A stretch of DNA of 64,000 nt from Blastobasis lacticolella (Eukaryota; Arthropoda; Insecta; Lepidoptera; Blastobasidae), in assembly GCA_905147135.1 (NCBI GenBank), contig LR990044.1, forward strand, positions 15,318,122 through 15,382,121, read 5' to 3'. Positions 1-10,615 of the stretch are shown here, piece after piece; within the stretch, counting starts at the first letter, position 1; every line of letters starts with the position of its first letter. Under the pieces are notes generated by a model. The model was not told where the DNA came from. It did no database searches and was given only the letters and a program-made list of their open reading frames with translations. The position numbers and the translations under genes were made by a program.

Positions 1-1630
1 TCTTGAACGATCCTATGTCATAGTCCAAAAGAAACACTGTGGCTGGGAGCTCATGCCACATCCACATCGTTCGAGCGAGAAACGTTCTTTCAAACCTTCG
101 CGTGGTGACCAACAGAGGGTTTACGTAGTGGGGATGAGCACCCAGCCCACGGCGGGTGGTGCGATGGCGGAATTGTGTTGTGGGCACCAGATCAAAAAGT
201 TCCTCGGAACACTCCCCATTGTACAGCCGATAGAACATACACAGGGAGCCAAAGTCCCTTCGGTTAGGCAGTGGTTCTAACTTGCTTGTTTGTATGGCAC
301 CGTCGACAATTCGTATGGCGCGTCTCTGTACGAAGTCCAGAGGATTAAGCAGGTCGGCAGTTTCGCCGGCCCAAAGATGTGAACAATACTCCATATGAGG
401 CCGCACCTGTGCCTTGTACAGCAGCAGGCGCTGCCCGGGGTGAAGTATTGCTTGGACCGGTTAAGCACTCCAAGCTTTTTAGAAGCCAGTTTGGCCTTAC
501 CTTCTAGGTGACTCCGGAATCGCACGCTATCCGATATGTCGACACCAAGGATCCCGATACTTTTTTGAGATGGAAAGGGGTGTTCCTTGGAACTGTGGAA
601 CCATGACAAACGGGTCCTTTTTGGCGGAAAATGCGCAGACCTGAGTCTTTGAGGGGTTGAATTCCAATAGGTTTAGTCTGCCCCAGTGATCAACTTGCTC
701 CAAGGAGTGTTCAATCTCTGACACAAGTCTTATTCGGCTTTCCGACACCACGGAACGAGGGATATTCGCACGGCCAGCATCTCCAGTACTGTCATCTGCA
801 TAGCAATGAATACTGGGAATATTCAGCATATCATTGATATGCAGAAGCGTGGGAGATATCACTGAACCTTGGGGTACTGCAGCATTAATAGTACTGGTAT
901 CGGAGCAGCATCCATCGAAAACGACTTGGATGCTCCGTCCAGACAGAAAGCTGGATACCCAATTGCAGAGCCAGTCGGGGATACCGTACTTCGGGAGTTT
1001 TGTTAGTAGTGCCCTGTGCATCGGGTCTGATCAAATGCCTTGGCTATATCAAGACTGACAGCCAGAGCCTCCCCTTTGCTCTCGACAGCCTCAGCCCATC
1101 GGTGTGTTAGGTACACATGAAGGTCACCAGCTGAGCGACCATGACGGAAGCCACATTGACGGTCACTGATCAGCTTTTGATCCTCGAGATATCCAAGGAG
1201 CTGGATATTGATGACCCGCTCCATCACTTTAGAGAGCAAGAAGGTTACCGCTATAGGCCTGTAATGTGATGGGTCTGAATTGTCACCTTGCTGGGGTATC
1301 GGATGCATATGGGCTAGCTTCCATGAAGACGGCACCGTTCCAGAGGTGTAGGAAAGCTTGAATAGGCGCATTAACACGGGAGACAACTCGGGAGCACACT
1401 TTTTGAGAACGATAGCCGGAATGCCATCAGGTCCACTGGACTTCCGTCTTATGATTTTTTGGGTGAAACGAACCTCGGGCATGAGATGCTAGGCGGTGCA
1501 GCTCCCCCATCATCCAGAGTTGAGTTACGAGCAAAGAGATTACCCAAGAGATCGGCTTTCTCCTTTGCTGTGTGGGCCAATTGGTCACCCGGCTTGCGCA
1601 ATGACCTGTCACGGACATGAGCTATGTGAC
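1..1630 (-). mobile_element. Degenerate Jockey/CR1-type LINE, reverse-transcriptase part, cut by window edge
   Basis: On the minus strand the translation keeps reverse-transcriptase blocks in order: SGPDGIPAIVLKK, HYRPIAVTFLLSKVMERVI, the catalytic SLDIAKAFD, AAVPQGSVISPTLL, CYADDSTGDA (the YADD active site), LNLLEFNPSKTQVCAF, then ILGVDISDSVRFRSHLEG and a C-terminal FLARTMWMWHELPATVF. These identify ORF2 of a non-LTR retrotransposon of the Jockey superfamily (CR1/BS-like). The frame is broken near 1430-1480, near 1020 just after AKAFD, and again around 450-600, so no intact protein is made. The endonuclease part is missing; recognisable coding stops near 1630, and the 3' end lies beyond base 1. 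A dead copy. LINE identity is confident; the exact clade is not. Confidence 0.85.
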
Positions 1631-2064
1631 AATATTATTATTAGGATTAAGATTCGGACAAGTGGTGAAAAGAAATATCGATATTGTATATCGCGTGATG
1701 TCGCATCACTAGAAAATTGCCATGTCTACTTGTTGTAGTAGGTACTTAATACATGTTTTCAGTGAAGTAATATTTTCAATATAGATAAAAAATTTATCTA
1801 AATTTAATAGTTGACGTGAGATTTTGTTGGACCCTTCCCATTTTGACGAAGATTCACGTAAGTAATGGATGCCCCAAATGAATCATTATTTTTACAAAAT
1901 GTTTATCTGTTTATAAGCAACGATAATCAGTTTATCAATTTACGATAAATAGTTAACAATGAAATGTTTTTGAGAAATGTTTCTTGTGTTGTACATTCAA
2001 TGAACTGAATTACAATAGTGAGGACTTATTTTAAAAGTTATCTTAATTCAGTTGAGGATAAATT
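1631..2064. other. AT-rich upstream region of the esterase gene
   Basis: No coding sequence or known repeat is seen. Just before the start codon, 2046-2050 reads ttcag inside taattcagttgag. This can be read either as an insect initiator (TCAGTT, leaving a leader of about 16 nt) or as a 3' splice acceptor of an upstream noncoding exon. No TATA box lies at the expected distance, so the sequence does not decide. Confidence 0.4.
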
Positions 2065-5000
2065 ATGAATAACGCTTTTGTGATAATATGTATTCTATTT
2101 GTAGGTTTATCTGTCACTGCGGTTATAGTTGATAAAATAATAGTCCCTGAAAGAGCTGATGAAGCTATAGTTGATGAAGTAATAGAGCCTGTAGAAATTG
2201 ATGATAGTATAGAGGATAGTGCGAATGAAACCATTACGCTGCCGGGCGCGGTGACTGTGCGCGTGGCGCAAGGCGTAGTGGAGGGCTACTTGGCCGATGA
2301 TGGCCGCTACCACGCCTTCTATGGCATCCCGTACGCGGGACCCACCTCTGGAGAGAACAGGTTTAAGGTCAGTATGATTCTTTAACTCAGTGGCATCACA
2401 CGTCCACGTGGCGACTGTCGCCTATAATATCTACTATTCTTTAGCTTATGTTTGTTGTTTATGGGTCAATATTTATATATTGACCCATAAAACATGTTTT
2501 CTGAATGGTGCAAAGCAAAATGCATTTTCAGAATCAGTTCAAAAATTATTCTTCCACTGCTTCCTCGAGATACCTTGTATACAGGCGCCACGTTCTAGCT
2601 CAAGCCAGTCGTAGTGTGGCGCCTATATCAGGAGTAATAAATTAAGAATGTCGTCAAAATAGGTAAGTAATCGATTGTGTCCATATGGTTTCTTAAATCT
2701 CATATAGTCACTCAACGGTGAGTTATGAATGTAAATCACGATTTCTCCGATTTTTGGGCATTTACAATATGACGATCGTTTGATTTGATTATTTAAATAT
2801 ATAAGGTATGTATACCACACCACACACAAGCCACACCCTGTTGCTATAAAAGGTGTGGCAAAGTTGGCTGTGGGGTGTGTTAAGTTACCATTATAGGCAC
2901 TATTCTAAAAAGTTATATGTAATCAATGTATGTTAGATATAAAAAGGTTTTACACATTATGATTGTTATGATTGTTGTGACGAATATTAGCTCAAAGTAC
3001 GTTATTAATATTTATTATTGTTAAGAATGGGTATCATAATTTTTTTATTAAAGATACGACAGCAAGGCGGTCCTTCAATGAATTGAGTATCTATATCTAG
3101 ATTATAAAACCTTATCAGCAAATCCAATAATCGTGTGTAAGCTACTGCAAATGTGGTTTGTGAATTCCAAAGAAGTTAGTAAGACCTCGAAAATTTTAAG
3201 ATGTTATATCTAATAATACTTTTTATTCAAATTTTCAGGCACCGACACCCGCTTCTAACTTTAGCGAAGTATTCAAAGCTAATAGTACGGACACCAGATG
3301 TGCTCAAGTTGGACCTAATGGTTTTATTGGTGTGGAAGATTGTTTGACAATCAGCGTTTTCAGTGACCATTTATTTCACAATTCTACAAATCTCAAGCCA
3401 GTCGTAGTGTGGCTTCCTGGAGAACAATATGCCACATCAAACCCCTTGGAGTTTTCATTTAAAAATTTCATTGACTACAATTTCATCGCTGTGACATTAA
3501 ACTACCGTCTATCAGTATTTGGATTTCTATGTCTTGGAATTGAAGAGGCACCCGGTAATGCTGGTCTGAAAGACGTTGTTCAAGGATTGAAATGGATTCG
3601 AGATAACATTGTTGGTTTTGGCGGTGATCCTAATAATGTTGTACTACTGGGGCATGGCTCTGGGGCAGCAATGATCGACCTTATCACACTATCGCCCTCG
3701 GCCAACGGGTTGATACATAAAGCCATAATTCATAGCGGCTCTGCAATGGCCCCTTGGGCAGTGGCATATGACCCAATTGGTTCCGCGAACTTTATAGTAA
3801 AAAAATTAGGTTTTAAAGAAGGCAATAGCCAACTGATAGCAAGACATCTGAAGAGTATTCCGATGCGAGATCTCATTAAGGCTGTGGCTAGAACCCAAGA
3901 CAATACAAACAATACATTTCTTTTCGCACCTTGTGTGGAAGTTGCTGAGCTAAATCCTGATGATACTTTTCTTAATAAAGCCCCAATTGAGTTGATGGAA
4001 AGTGGAGAATTTCAACACATTCCTGTTATTTATGGTTATACAGATAGAGAAGGCTTATTAAGATTACGAAACGCTATTGATGATCAGTGGCTAATTAAAA
4101 TGCAAAACTATTTTGATACTTTTTTACCTGCTAACTTGGATCACAGTGATTTGGAATTGGAACAGAAATCTCAATTAAGTAGAACTATACGTCAATTTTA
4201 TTTCGAAAACTTTTTTATTAATTGTTACATGATAGATGAATATTTAGATTATCATGGCGATACTGAAATAATAATTCCTATCATCAGAACTGCTATTTTA
4301 CGGGCACAAACGTCCAGAGCTGATATCAGAATACTTGAATTCACTTATAGGAGTATGAATAATACAACATTTGAATTTGGAGATATCAGTATCACAGGCG
4401 TTCCACATGGAGGAATTCTCAATTATATATTTGGCATGCACTTAATTGACAATGATATAAAAATCAAGGATTCACTGATGAAGAAATATAGTAAATTTGC
4501 ATATACAGGGTAAGTCTTTCTGAGGATAATTGGAAGTATAACAAAGTTTTAAATCCTAAAATTCTTGTGATACCACGTATATTAATTTTCATATTTTCGA
4601 GATAGCCTAAATAAAACAATTAATTTAAACACTAAATGTTACGACTTAAAATGGAATGCAATTTCTTTATGATTCTGTATAAGTCCACCTGATGGAAAGT
4701 GGCCATCAACGTCTATGACATATTTATCAGCTTGTATTAATAGTCCACAGCTGCACTTGCTGGATTGCCATTATTTATAAAACTGATAGGCGGATTGGAC
4801 TTTATACTGTTGAAAATACACAACAGAAAATGTAACCCTCTATATTAAATATATTTACGGAGTTCCCAAATGTTCTTTTATAGTTGTGTATCTTGTATAT
4901 ATGTGTCACAGATACGGTGCACGAGTACCAAACGCCTAAGAATCAAGACGTAAAAATACTGCAATAATTTATTGTTTTTAGGTAACAAATAATGATAAAT

Positions 5001-5341
5001 TTAATTTTCGTCACTTCAGATCACCGATATGCGAAGGCGGTATCTATTGGCGGGCTTTATCGAGAACTGGTCGTTATTATGTGAATATTGAAGGCGGACA
5101 ACAAGAATCAGACGATTGGCTAGCTACATGGCATCTTGGAAGGGACCCGTACTATGCAAATTATAAATTCTGGGAAGATCTGTACGAACATTATTATAGA
5201 ATTCCACAAGAAGTCGCAGTTAACGTACCAGGAGCAGCATTTCAAGATTCACAATCGATATTAGTTTTAGTTTTAAGTCAGATCCCGATTATGGCAATAT
5301 TTATTTTTTCCAGTGACTCTTTTCTGAGTTATGTACATTAG
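2065..5341 (+). CDS. Carboxylesterase-family protein, predicted catalytically dead (three exons)
   Basis: Exons are 2065-2367, 3239-4509 and 5020-5341, with donors gtcagt and gtaagt and acceptors ttttcag and cacttcag; the joined frame stays open for about 631 aa. Residues 1-20 form a hydrophobic signal peptide, followed by an acidic linker (about 24-55) unusual for the family. The alpha/beta-hydrolase fold is clear: YHAFYGIPYAGP, GVEDCLTISVF, NYRLSVFGFL, GNAGLKDVVQGLKWIRDNI, GFGGDPNNV. The acidic and histidine triad members are present (E372 in DREG, H491 in VPHGG). The nucleophile motif, however, is GHGSG (residue 241 is Gly, not Ser), and the oxyanion-hole HGG is replaced by LPGEQ near 160-164. 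Family knowledge: gliotactin, neurotactin, glutactin and neuroligins are similarly non-catalytic adhesion or scaffold proteins. The C-terminus has a hydrophobic stretch (ILVLVLSQIPIMAIFIF), which may be a GPI signal or membrane segment. The last ten codons and the stop lie in a SINE. A recent pseudogene cannot be excluded, but no frame break is seen. Confidence 0.8.
2458..2491. repeat. 15-bp perfect hairpin in esterase intron 1
   Basis: Two perfectly complementary 15-nt arms (tttatgggtcaatat and its complement) flank the 4-nt loop ttat. It lies inside the first intron of the esterase gene. It could be a palindromic remnant of a small transposon; there is no sign of function. Confidence 0.7.
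2599..2620 (+). repeat. 22-nt exact copy of esterase exon 2 within intron 1
   Basis: All 22 bases are identical to exon-2 bases 3392-3413, which encode the LKPVVVW strand before the lost oxyanion hole. The match ends abruptly on both sides. The intronic copy sits between inverted ggcgcc-type motifs (aggcgccac near 2583, gtggcgcct near 2616). Confidence 0.7.
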
Positions 5342-5540
5342 TTAAACACTAACCGATACACGAAAACATCGTGATGAAACCTGCATATTCAAGCGACTGA
5401 ATGTGTAACCATGATCCAATCTGGTCAGGTTCCCCTGTTAAAGGGGTAACATAAGTCAGATGGTAGCCACTCCACTATCTGCCAAATCCTGGATCATGGT
5501 TAAGGCGGACGCCGGGTCCTGAGAAATTAACGCCAAGGAG
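5310..5540 (+). mobile_element. tRNA-derived SINE family A, 5'-truncated, forms the esterase terminus
   Basis: Matches the body of the full-length family A copies (21864-22229, 41146-41518) from tgactcttttctgagttatg through the gtaaccatgatccaatctgg block to attaacgccaag. The tRNA-like head is missing. The esterase reading frame enters the SINE at 5310 and stops at the TAG in 5339-5341. Confidence 0.85.
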
Positions 5541-6817
5541 ATGGTGATGACTCCCTTTCCTCTGTTTACTAACAACTTACCTCTGAACTTGATTGACAAA
5601 ATTATGCAGAATAATACATCAAAATTTTTTCGACTCGGGAACGGTCGATCTTCATGTAAATTAAACATATAACATAGACAACTTTGTGGCTGTATCTGAT
5701 TCAGGGGTCTCTATTGCATGTCCTAAAATTTACTGTCCTAATTTTTATTGTCCTAAGCATTATAATAACTGTGAACATATAAAGAGCATTGAACATTTAC
5801 TATGGAGAAAATCACCAGTCACTTTCTGCCATTTTGAAATATAGATTTTGGCTACTCATAAAACTTATATCAATCGATAGAAAACTTTAATAACTGTCGA
5901 TCACTTTATGTTCAATAATGTCGAAAACGGAATATCTTGCGAGATATCGCAAGTCAAAGATGTACACTACCGACATATGGGGAACAAACTAAATCTACTC
6001 ATAGTCAAATATCTTCTAAACTACTAAACCGATTTTGATTAAATAAAGCTAGGAATAATTTCGATTAAAAGACCTTTTAAATACAGAAAACCGTTTTGAA
6101 ATTGGTATATCTGTTCGGGAGCTACAGATAGACGGATACACGCGTTAAACTTACAACAAAAAATAAACTAAAATAAAGTGTTTTGTAAGATAATGTGTTC
6201 ACCAACATACAAAATACTTTATTTCATAATAATATACCGACACAGGATGCCACTTGGCTCTCGAGACTGTTCAATTAGTCTCCGTTAAACACATCTAACT
6301 TTGTTAAACAACGTAGTGTGTTTTATTAATTGTATTAAATTTTGTTACCTGAATGTAAGATGATTTTTATCTTTGTAAGTTAGTTTATCTCATGTTTGTG
6401 TTAAGTAAACGAAGTTAGTAACCAAAATGTTGAAATTAGATTTTTATATGAAAATGAAATGTGCTATTTTTCTTTCTAATTTATAAAAACTCCTGCTAAC
6501 ATTTATTACCTACGACTGTAATTCATAAGTAAGAAGACTGTTTGCAGTGATAATCGAAGATACCTTTAAGATTTTGTAATATAAATTTAGTGATGAAGCT
6601 GTAAAAACTGACTGAAGTTGAGTCGAATCAGCGATATTTCGCAGGCATCTGCGTAAAGGTCTTGTAAAGTCGAACATTAGATCATCGTTGTATAATGACA
6701 TCGCAGTTTTGTTAAATAGCATTGGCGATAACCGAAGATTGTTTTTCGCTAAAATGAGATAGGTACAGTAATTTTTTATGATTGTAGTGTAGGTACCTAA
6801 ATGGCTATGGTTCATTC
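5541..6817. other. Intergenic, no recognised gene
   Basis: AT-rich sequence with no coding signature. The first plain aataaa downstream of the esterase stop that I noticed is near 6042, a possible polyadenylation signal. Nothing else supported. Confidence 0.4.
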
Positions 6818-7062
6818 AACATCATCATCACAGCCCACAGTCCACTGCAGGACTGTTATGGGGCTCTCCCAGGTTATTGCCATTATCTCCACGCTTGGCA
6901 GGCGAGTTGGAGATCGAAGTGTCATAATTATAACAATGGAAAACGTTGCTACCCATTTTCCAGCCTACGGGGAATTTAGATCTTATGCCTGGAAAACATT
7001 AGTCGCCTTATACAGCACCCACGAGTGTAAGGGGTTGGTGCTATTCTCTTCTGCCATATGGT
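6818..7062 (-). mobile_element. Non-autonomous RTE-terminal element, copy 1
   Basis: Reversed copy of the short family also at 57115-57368. Read on the plus strand it runs from atcatcatcacagcccacag through ccacgcttggcaggcgagtt to aaggggttggtgctattctc. It contains both the 3'-end module with (GATGAT) tail and the 5'-end module of the RTE LINE. Confidence 0.8.
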
Positions 7063-7378
7063 TCATGAGTATGGTTCATTGCAAATGGAAAAATGTTAAC
7101 CTATTTGGCTGATAGCTGAAACGGAAAATGCTGTATCTTTACGCTGGCATCGGCAAATGGAAATCCGCTGTTGAAATATATTTTATGTCCTTTACTTTAT
7201 TTTATTTTATTTCTGATACGGCCGGACTGAAACGAAATAATGTATTATTCTTATCCTACAAATATTATAGCGAAAGTTTGTATTGTATGTTTGGATGTTG
7301 GTCTCTCCTGCACGCAGAAACTACTGCACGGAATTTGATGAAATTTGACTATATAGTTTAACTTATCCCGGAATTAGC

Positions 7379-7485
7379 TATAATTTATCCCGGAATTCAA
7401 AGTGGTTCCCGCGAGATAGGGTCTAGAATGTTATAACCGAATTTTACGCAAACGAAGTTGCGGGCAAAAGCTTTGTTAAATTTTG
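7379..7485 (+). repeat. Dispersed repeat family G
   Basis: Shares the core ggaattcaaagtggttcccg and the end aattttacgcaaacgaag with 11300-11395, 57075-57114/57369-57400 and 60800-60905. It ends in a cgaagttgcgggcaaaagc motif. Probably the 3' part of a retroelement. Confidence 0.6.
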
Positions 7486-8154
7486 TTAGTATTGATTTTA
7501 ACATGAAATAAACATAACGGCTTACTAGTAGGGGTACCGAAGACCGGGAGAGGAAGGAAAGAAAGATGATGATGATCTACATACGAGTATCTCCAAAATT
7601 AACATGTGCAATTAAGGCTGTTAAAGATATCCGATTCACTCTGATATTTTATGCAACAATTAACTATTAAAAATAAATATCGTAAAGAACCATCGCTCAA
7701 TTTCAGCGTAAATAATAACAAATGAACAACTTTTAATCGTAATTAGAAAGTTAATTCGTATTTATTTGAAATTATTTCAAAGCATCATTTAGTGCTGCCG
7801 CATAACTTTTCCTTTCATACTTTGATTAAACAGTTGTGGAAAATACCATGCGGCAGCGTATTTACAAAATCTCATTTCTATAAATTCACTGACTCCTATA
7901 GCGTTACGGATAAAAAGATGCTGAAGTGGATGTTAAAAGCGGAGGTGGACTTCTAAAACGCCTACAATTGCGGTAGCCTTCATGTCTGTGATATCCTAAA
8001 TGCCTCTTTCGATGGTCTGACCACCTCTTGCGCAGATCGGAAAATTCTTTTTAAACTGTTGCCTGAAATAAAGAAGATATATTTGGATTGGGCCCAAAAT
8101 TTCCTATAAATTAGGATGAGAATTCTTACATAATAAAATTTAAATGTGTGACGT

Positions 8155-8172
8155 ACGACGACGACGACGACG
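8155..8172. repeat. (ACG)6 microsatellite
   Basis: Six tandem acg units after gtgacgt. A simple repeat, not coding. Confidence 0.85.
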
Positions 8173-8654
8173 TAAGCAAAAAATACCGTAATTTGTATTA
8201 AGTCGAGAATATTTTTCAAATATAGTTAACTATATTAACAGTTTTCTTTTTAATGTGTTATTGAATATATTATTAACAATATACTTGACAATTGTCGTAG
8301 CACAATGCTTTTAAATTACAGCATTGCTGTTTGCATGCCTACCAATTAGAATTTGGATTGTTAATACTAATAATTGTTAGTATTACATCAACAATGAGTA
8401 AAAATTTATAGAAGAATCTAATGGAAAATAACTATGATTTACGGCATCATGTTGATAAAATTACCTGACACATCAAAAATTTCTGAGTAATAAATTACAT
8501 AGCCGATAAATATGTTTCATATACAATAAAATCGTGTATAATGATAAAATTAATGGTAATACTTACTCAGCTATATTTTATCACTTCAATATTAATAACC
8601 ATAAATAAAGTCGCACAATACAACACAAAAATAATTAATCTTCTTGTTCTTCTT

Positions 8655-8815
8655 ATTAATCCCCAACGAAAAAAGAAGGGTGCAAGTTTGACGCGTGTAT
8701 CCGTTACTCTGTGTATCTGTCTGTTTTTATCTATTTTAAAGCCAGTTTAATCGAGATGGTTCTTAGCTTTGTTTCGTTGAAGTCGGTTCTGTAGTTTAGA
8801 AAATATTTGAGTTTA
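8655..8815 (+). repeat. Dispersed repeat family F, copy 1
   Basis: Shares gcaagtttgacgcgtgtatc, agccagtttaatcgagatgg and ttctgtagtttagaaaatat-type blocks with 14840-15035. Only two copies are in the window. Origin unknown. Confidence 0.55.
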
Positions 8816-9724
8816 AGTAAACTTGGTCGGGGTTATCCGACTTTATCTGTCGGATAGGTTATTAAAAAATTGTTGTGCCTCGCTTTCTAATGTTATTATA
8901 AATAAATAAATTAAAATGAAATGTATTGCTTACACATGAGGTCCAGTTTATATCACTTCTATTAAGTTACGCGTCGCTCCGCTTGTCAAAAGGCGTGATA
9001 CAAAAATGTACCTTATTTCTCTCCCTTTTTGCTTCTGCAGCAAAAATAATTTATTTAGCGATTTTAATTTAATGTAATAAGCTCATTAGCCAGAATTGCA
9101 CGGAACTCTCGTGACGATCGACGACACTGTTTTTCTTACCACTGACCATGACTGACAATGACCACAGACTATGAATATTCTGAGACCTTAATTCTGCGCC
9201 TACACTAGAGTACAAAGCGTTTACTCACGCCATTTGAAAAAAATTAAAAAGCTCACGACGGGCATAAAGGTGCACTAATAATACCTATCTTAGAACACTA
9301 TCATCAAGTTATGAAACTACGCCGCCACAATACGGTCAAGCTGAAAAGGATTTCGCGCTCTCATGGCCGGGTGGATTTCAAACAATTTGCTTCTTTGAAC
9401 GGTTATCGTCAGAGCGAGTAACCACTCGTTATCAGACGGAAGCTGCGGATGGTAATACGGCATTAAGCTCACAACTTTTGACGTAGAACCCTGGATTGTT
9501 GGGAGTTGAGCTCTGTTTAATGGGTTTCCGGGTTTTAAACCGGTTGGCACTGTTTTCAGCTCGGAAGTGATTCTAGGTCATACTGTGGCTGTAATGTAAT
9601 GGATTAAGTGGATTGTTTGATTCACGATAACTATCCGAATATTTGCAGTATTCTATTTTAATTAAGGATATAAAAATTATCAATAGAATCTATTATCAAT
9701 AGGTTCTAATTTTTTTTTTACTAG

Positions 9725-9853
9725 AATAGCTGACCCGCCGCTACTTCGTTCGTGTGTTGCCCTCTATTAACCTTTTTCTTGAATCACTATCTATTGTTGA
9801 AAACCACATTAAAATCTGTTGCGTAGTTTAAAAGATCTAAGCATACATTTCAT
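9725..9853 (+). repeat. Dispersed repeat family C, copy 1
   Basis: Diagnostic blocks are cgacttcgttcgcg-like sequence, cttgaatcactatctattgt, aaaaccacattaaaatctgt and tttaaaagatctaagc. Other copies lie at 23412, 29407, 32940, 35440, 39205 (-), 43972 and 63087 (-). A family A SINE fragment is joined directly at its 3' side. Confidence 0.7.
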
Positions 9854-10060
9854 GTAACCGATGCTCCCTTAAAGTAAGGCGAGCAAAACCGTGATGAAAT
9901 CTGCACCTATCTGCAACCATGATCCAATCTGGTTAGGTTCCCCTGTTAGCTCACAGATGTCAAATGGCAATCGCTCCACTGTAACTACCTGATCTGTCAA
10001 ATTTTGGATCATGGTCAAGGTCCTCGCGCGCGGACAACCGGTACATTAACGGCAAGATGA
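9854..10060 (+). mobile_element. SINE family A, 5'-truncated fragment
   Basis: Begins at taaccgatgctccc and continues through gtgatgaaatctgcacc, caaccatgatccaatctggt and ggatcatggtcaagg to cattaacggcaagatga. It is more diverged than the copies at 21864 and 41146. Confidence 0.8.
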
Positions 10061-10442
10061 CCATATAGTAATTTCAACATGGATAATCAGTCCTAATAAT
10101 CTCTGCCACTGTATAAAGTGATAAATAACACAAGCTAAAAAGTAGAAGCACTCTCCTCATTCGGAGAGATTTCATTTAATCCCGGGGCAGAGTTGTGCTA
10201 AATCGCCGACATCAATCCCCACAATTACTCCGTACTTTCTTAGCCCATTGCACTTTGTTTTTATTTTACTCCGTAGTCGTTTTAAAAGGCAGATAGGTAC
10301 TTACTTAATTTCAAATTGTAGTATTTTGAAGTATTTTCTCCAGATTTGAAGTAAAAAGATTGACCTTTACCATAATTTAATTTATATAAGAATTTTAGTA
10401 TACAGTAAACAAACTTTTTGATAGCTTTATAGATAGGTAGGT

Positions 10443-10615
10443 ATTGTTGGCAGTGTGGTGTCCGGCAGAGCAGAGCACCAACCCCGTACACTCGTGGGTG
10501 GCGTCGTACAAGGCGTCTAATGTTTAGAAGGAAAAAGTTCTGGAGTCTCCATAGGTTGAAAATAAGCAGCGGCGTTTTCCATTTCTATATTTACAACATT
10601 GCGATCTCTATGACG
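10443..10615 (+). mobile_element. Non-autonomous RTE-terminal element, copy 2 (3' part lost)
   Basis: Starts gtgtggtgtccggcagag and continues to gcagcggcgttttccatttc and cattgcgatctc, then stops matching before the gattatggcaa junction, so the 3' module and tail are absent. Confidence 0.75.

Larger units (their letters stand above)
7063..9724. other. Intergenic with small repeat fragments
   Basis: No gene recognised. It holds a family G fragment (7379-7485, ending acgaagttgcgggcaaaagc), a roughly 50-bp RTE 3' tail (7530-7580, with accgggag then gatgatgatga), an (ACG)n microsatellite at 8155-8172, and a family F copy (8655-8815). The remainder is AT-rich and unremarkable. Confidence 0.5.

Noticed and set aside
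3650..3664. Ser242 in GHGSG as an alternative nucleophile
   Set aside because: It is one position after the nucleophile elbow position; the glycine spacing of the elbow puts Gly at the catalytic site, and the oxyanion hole is also lost.
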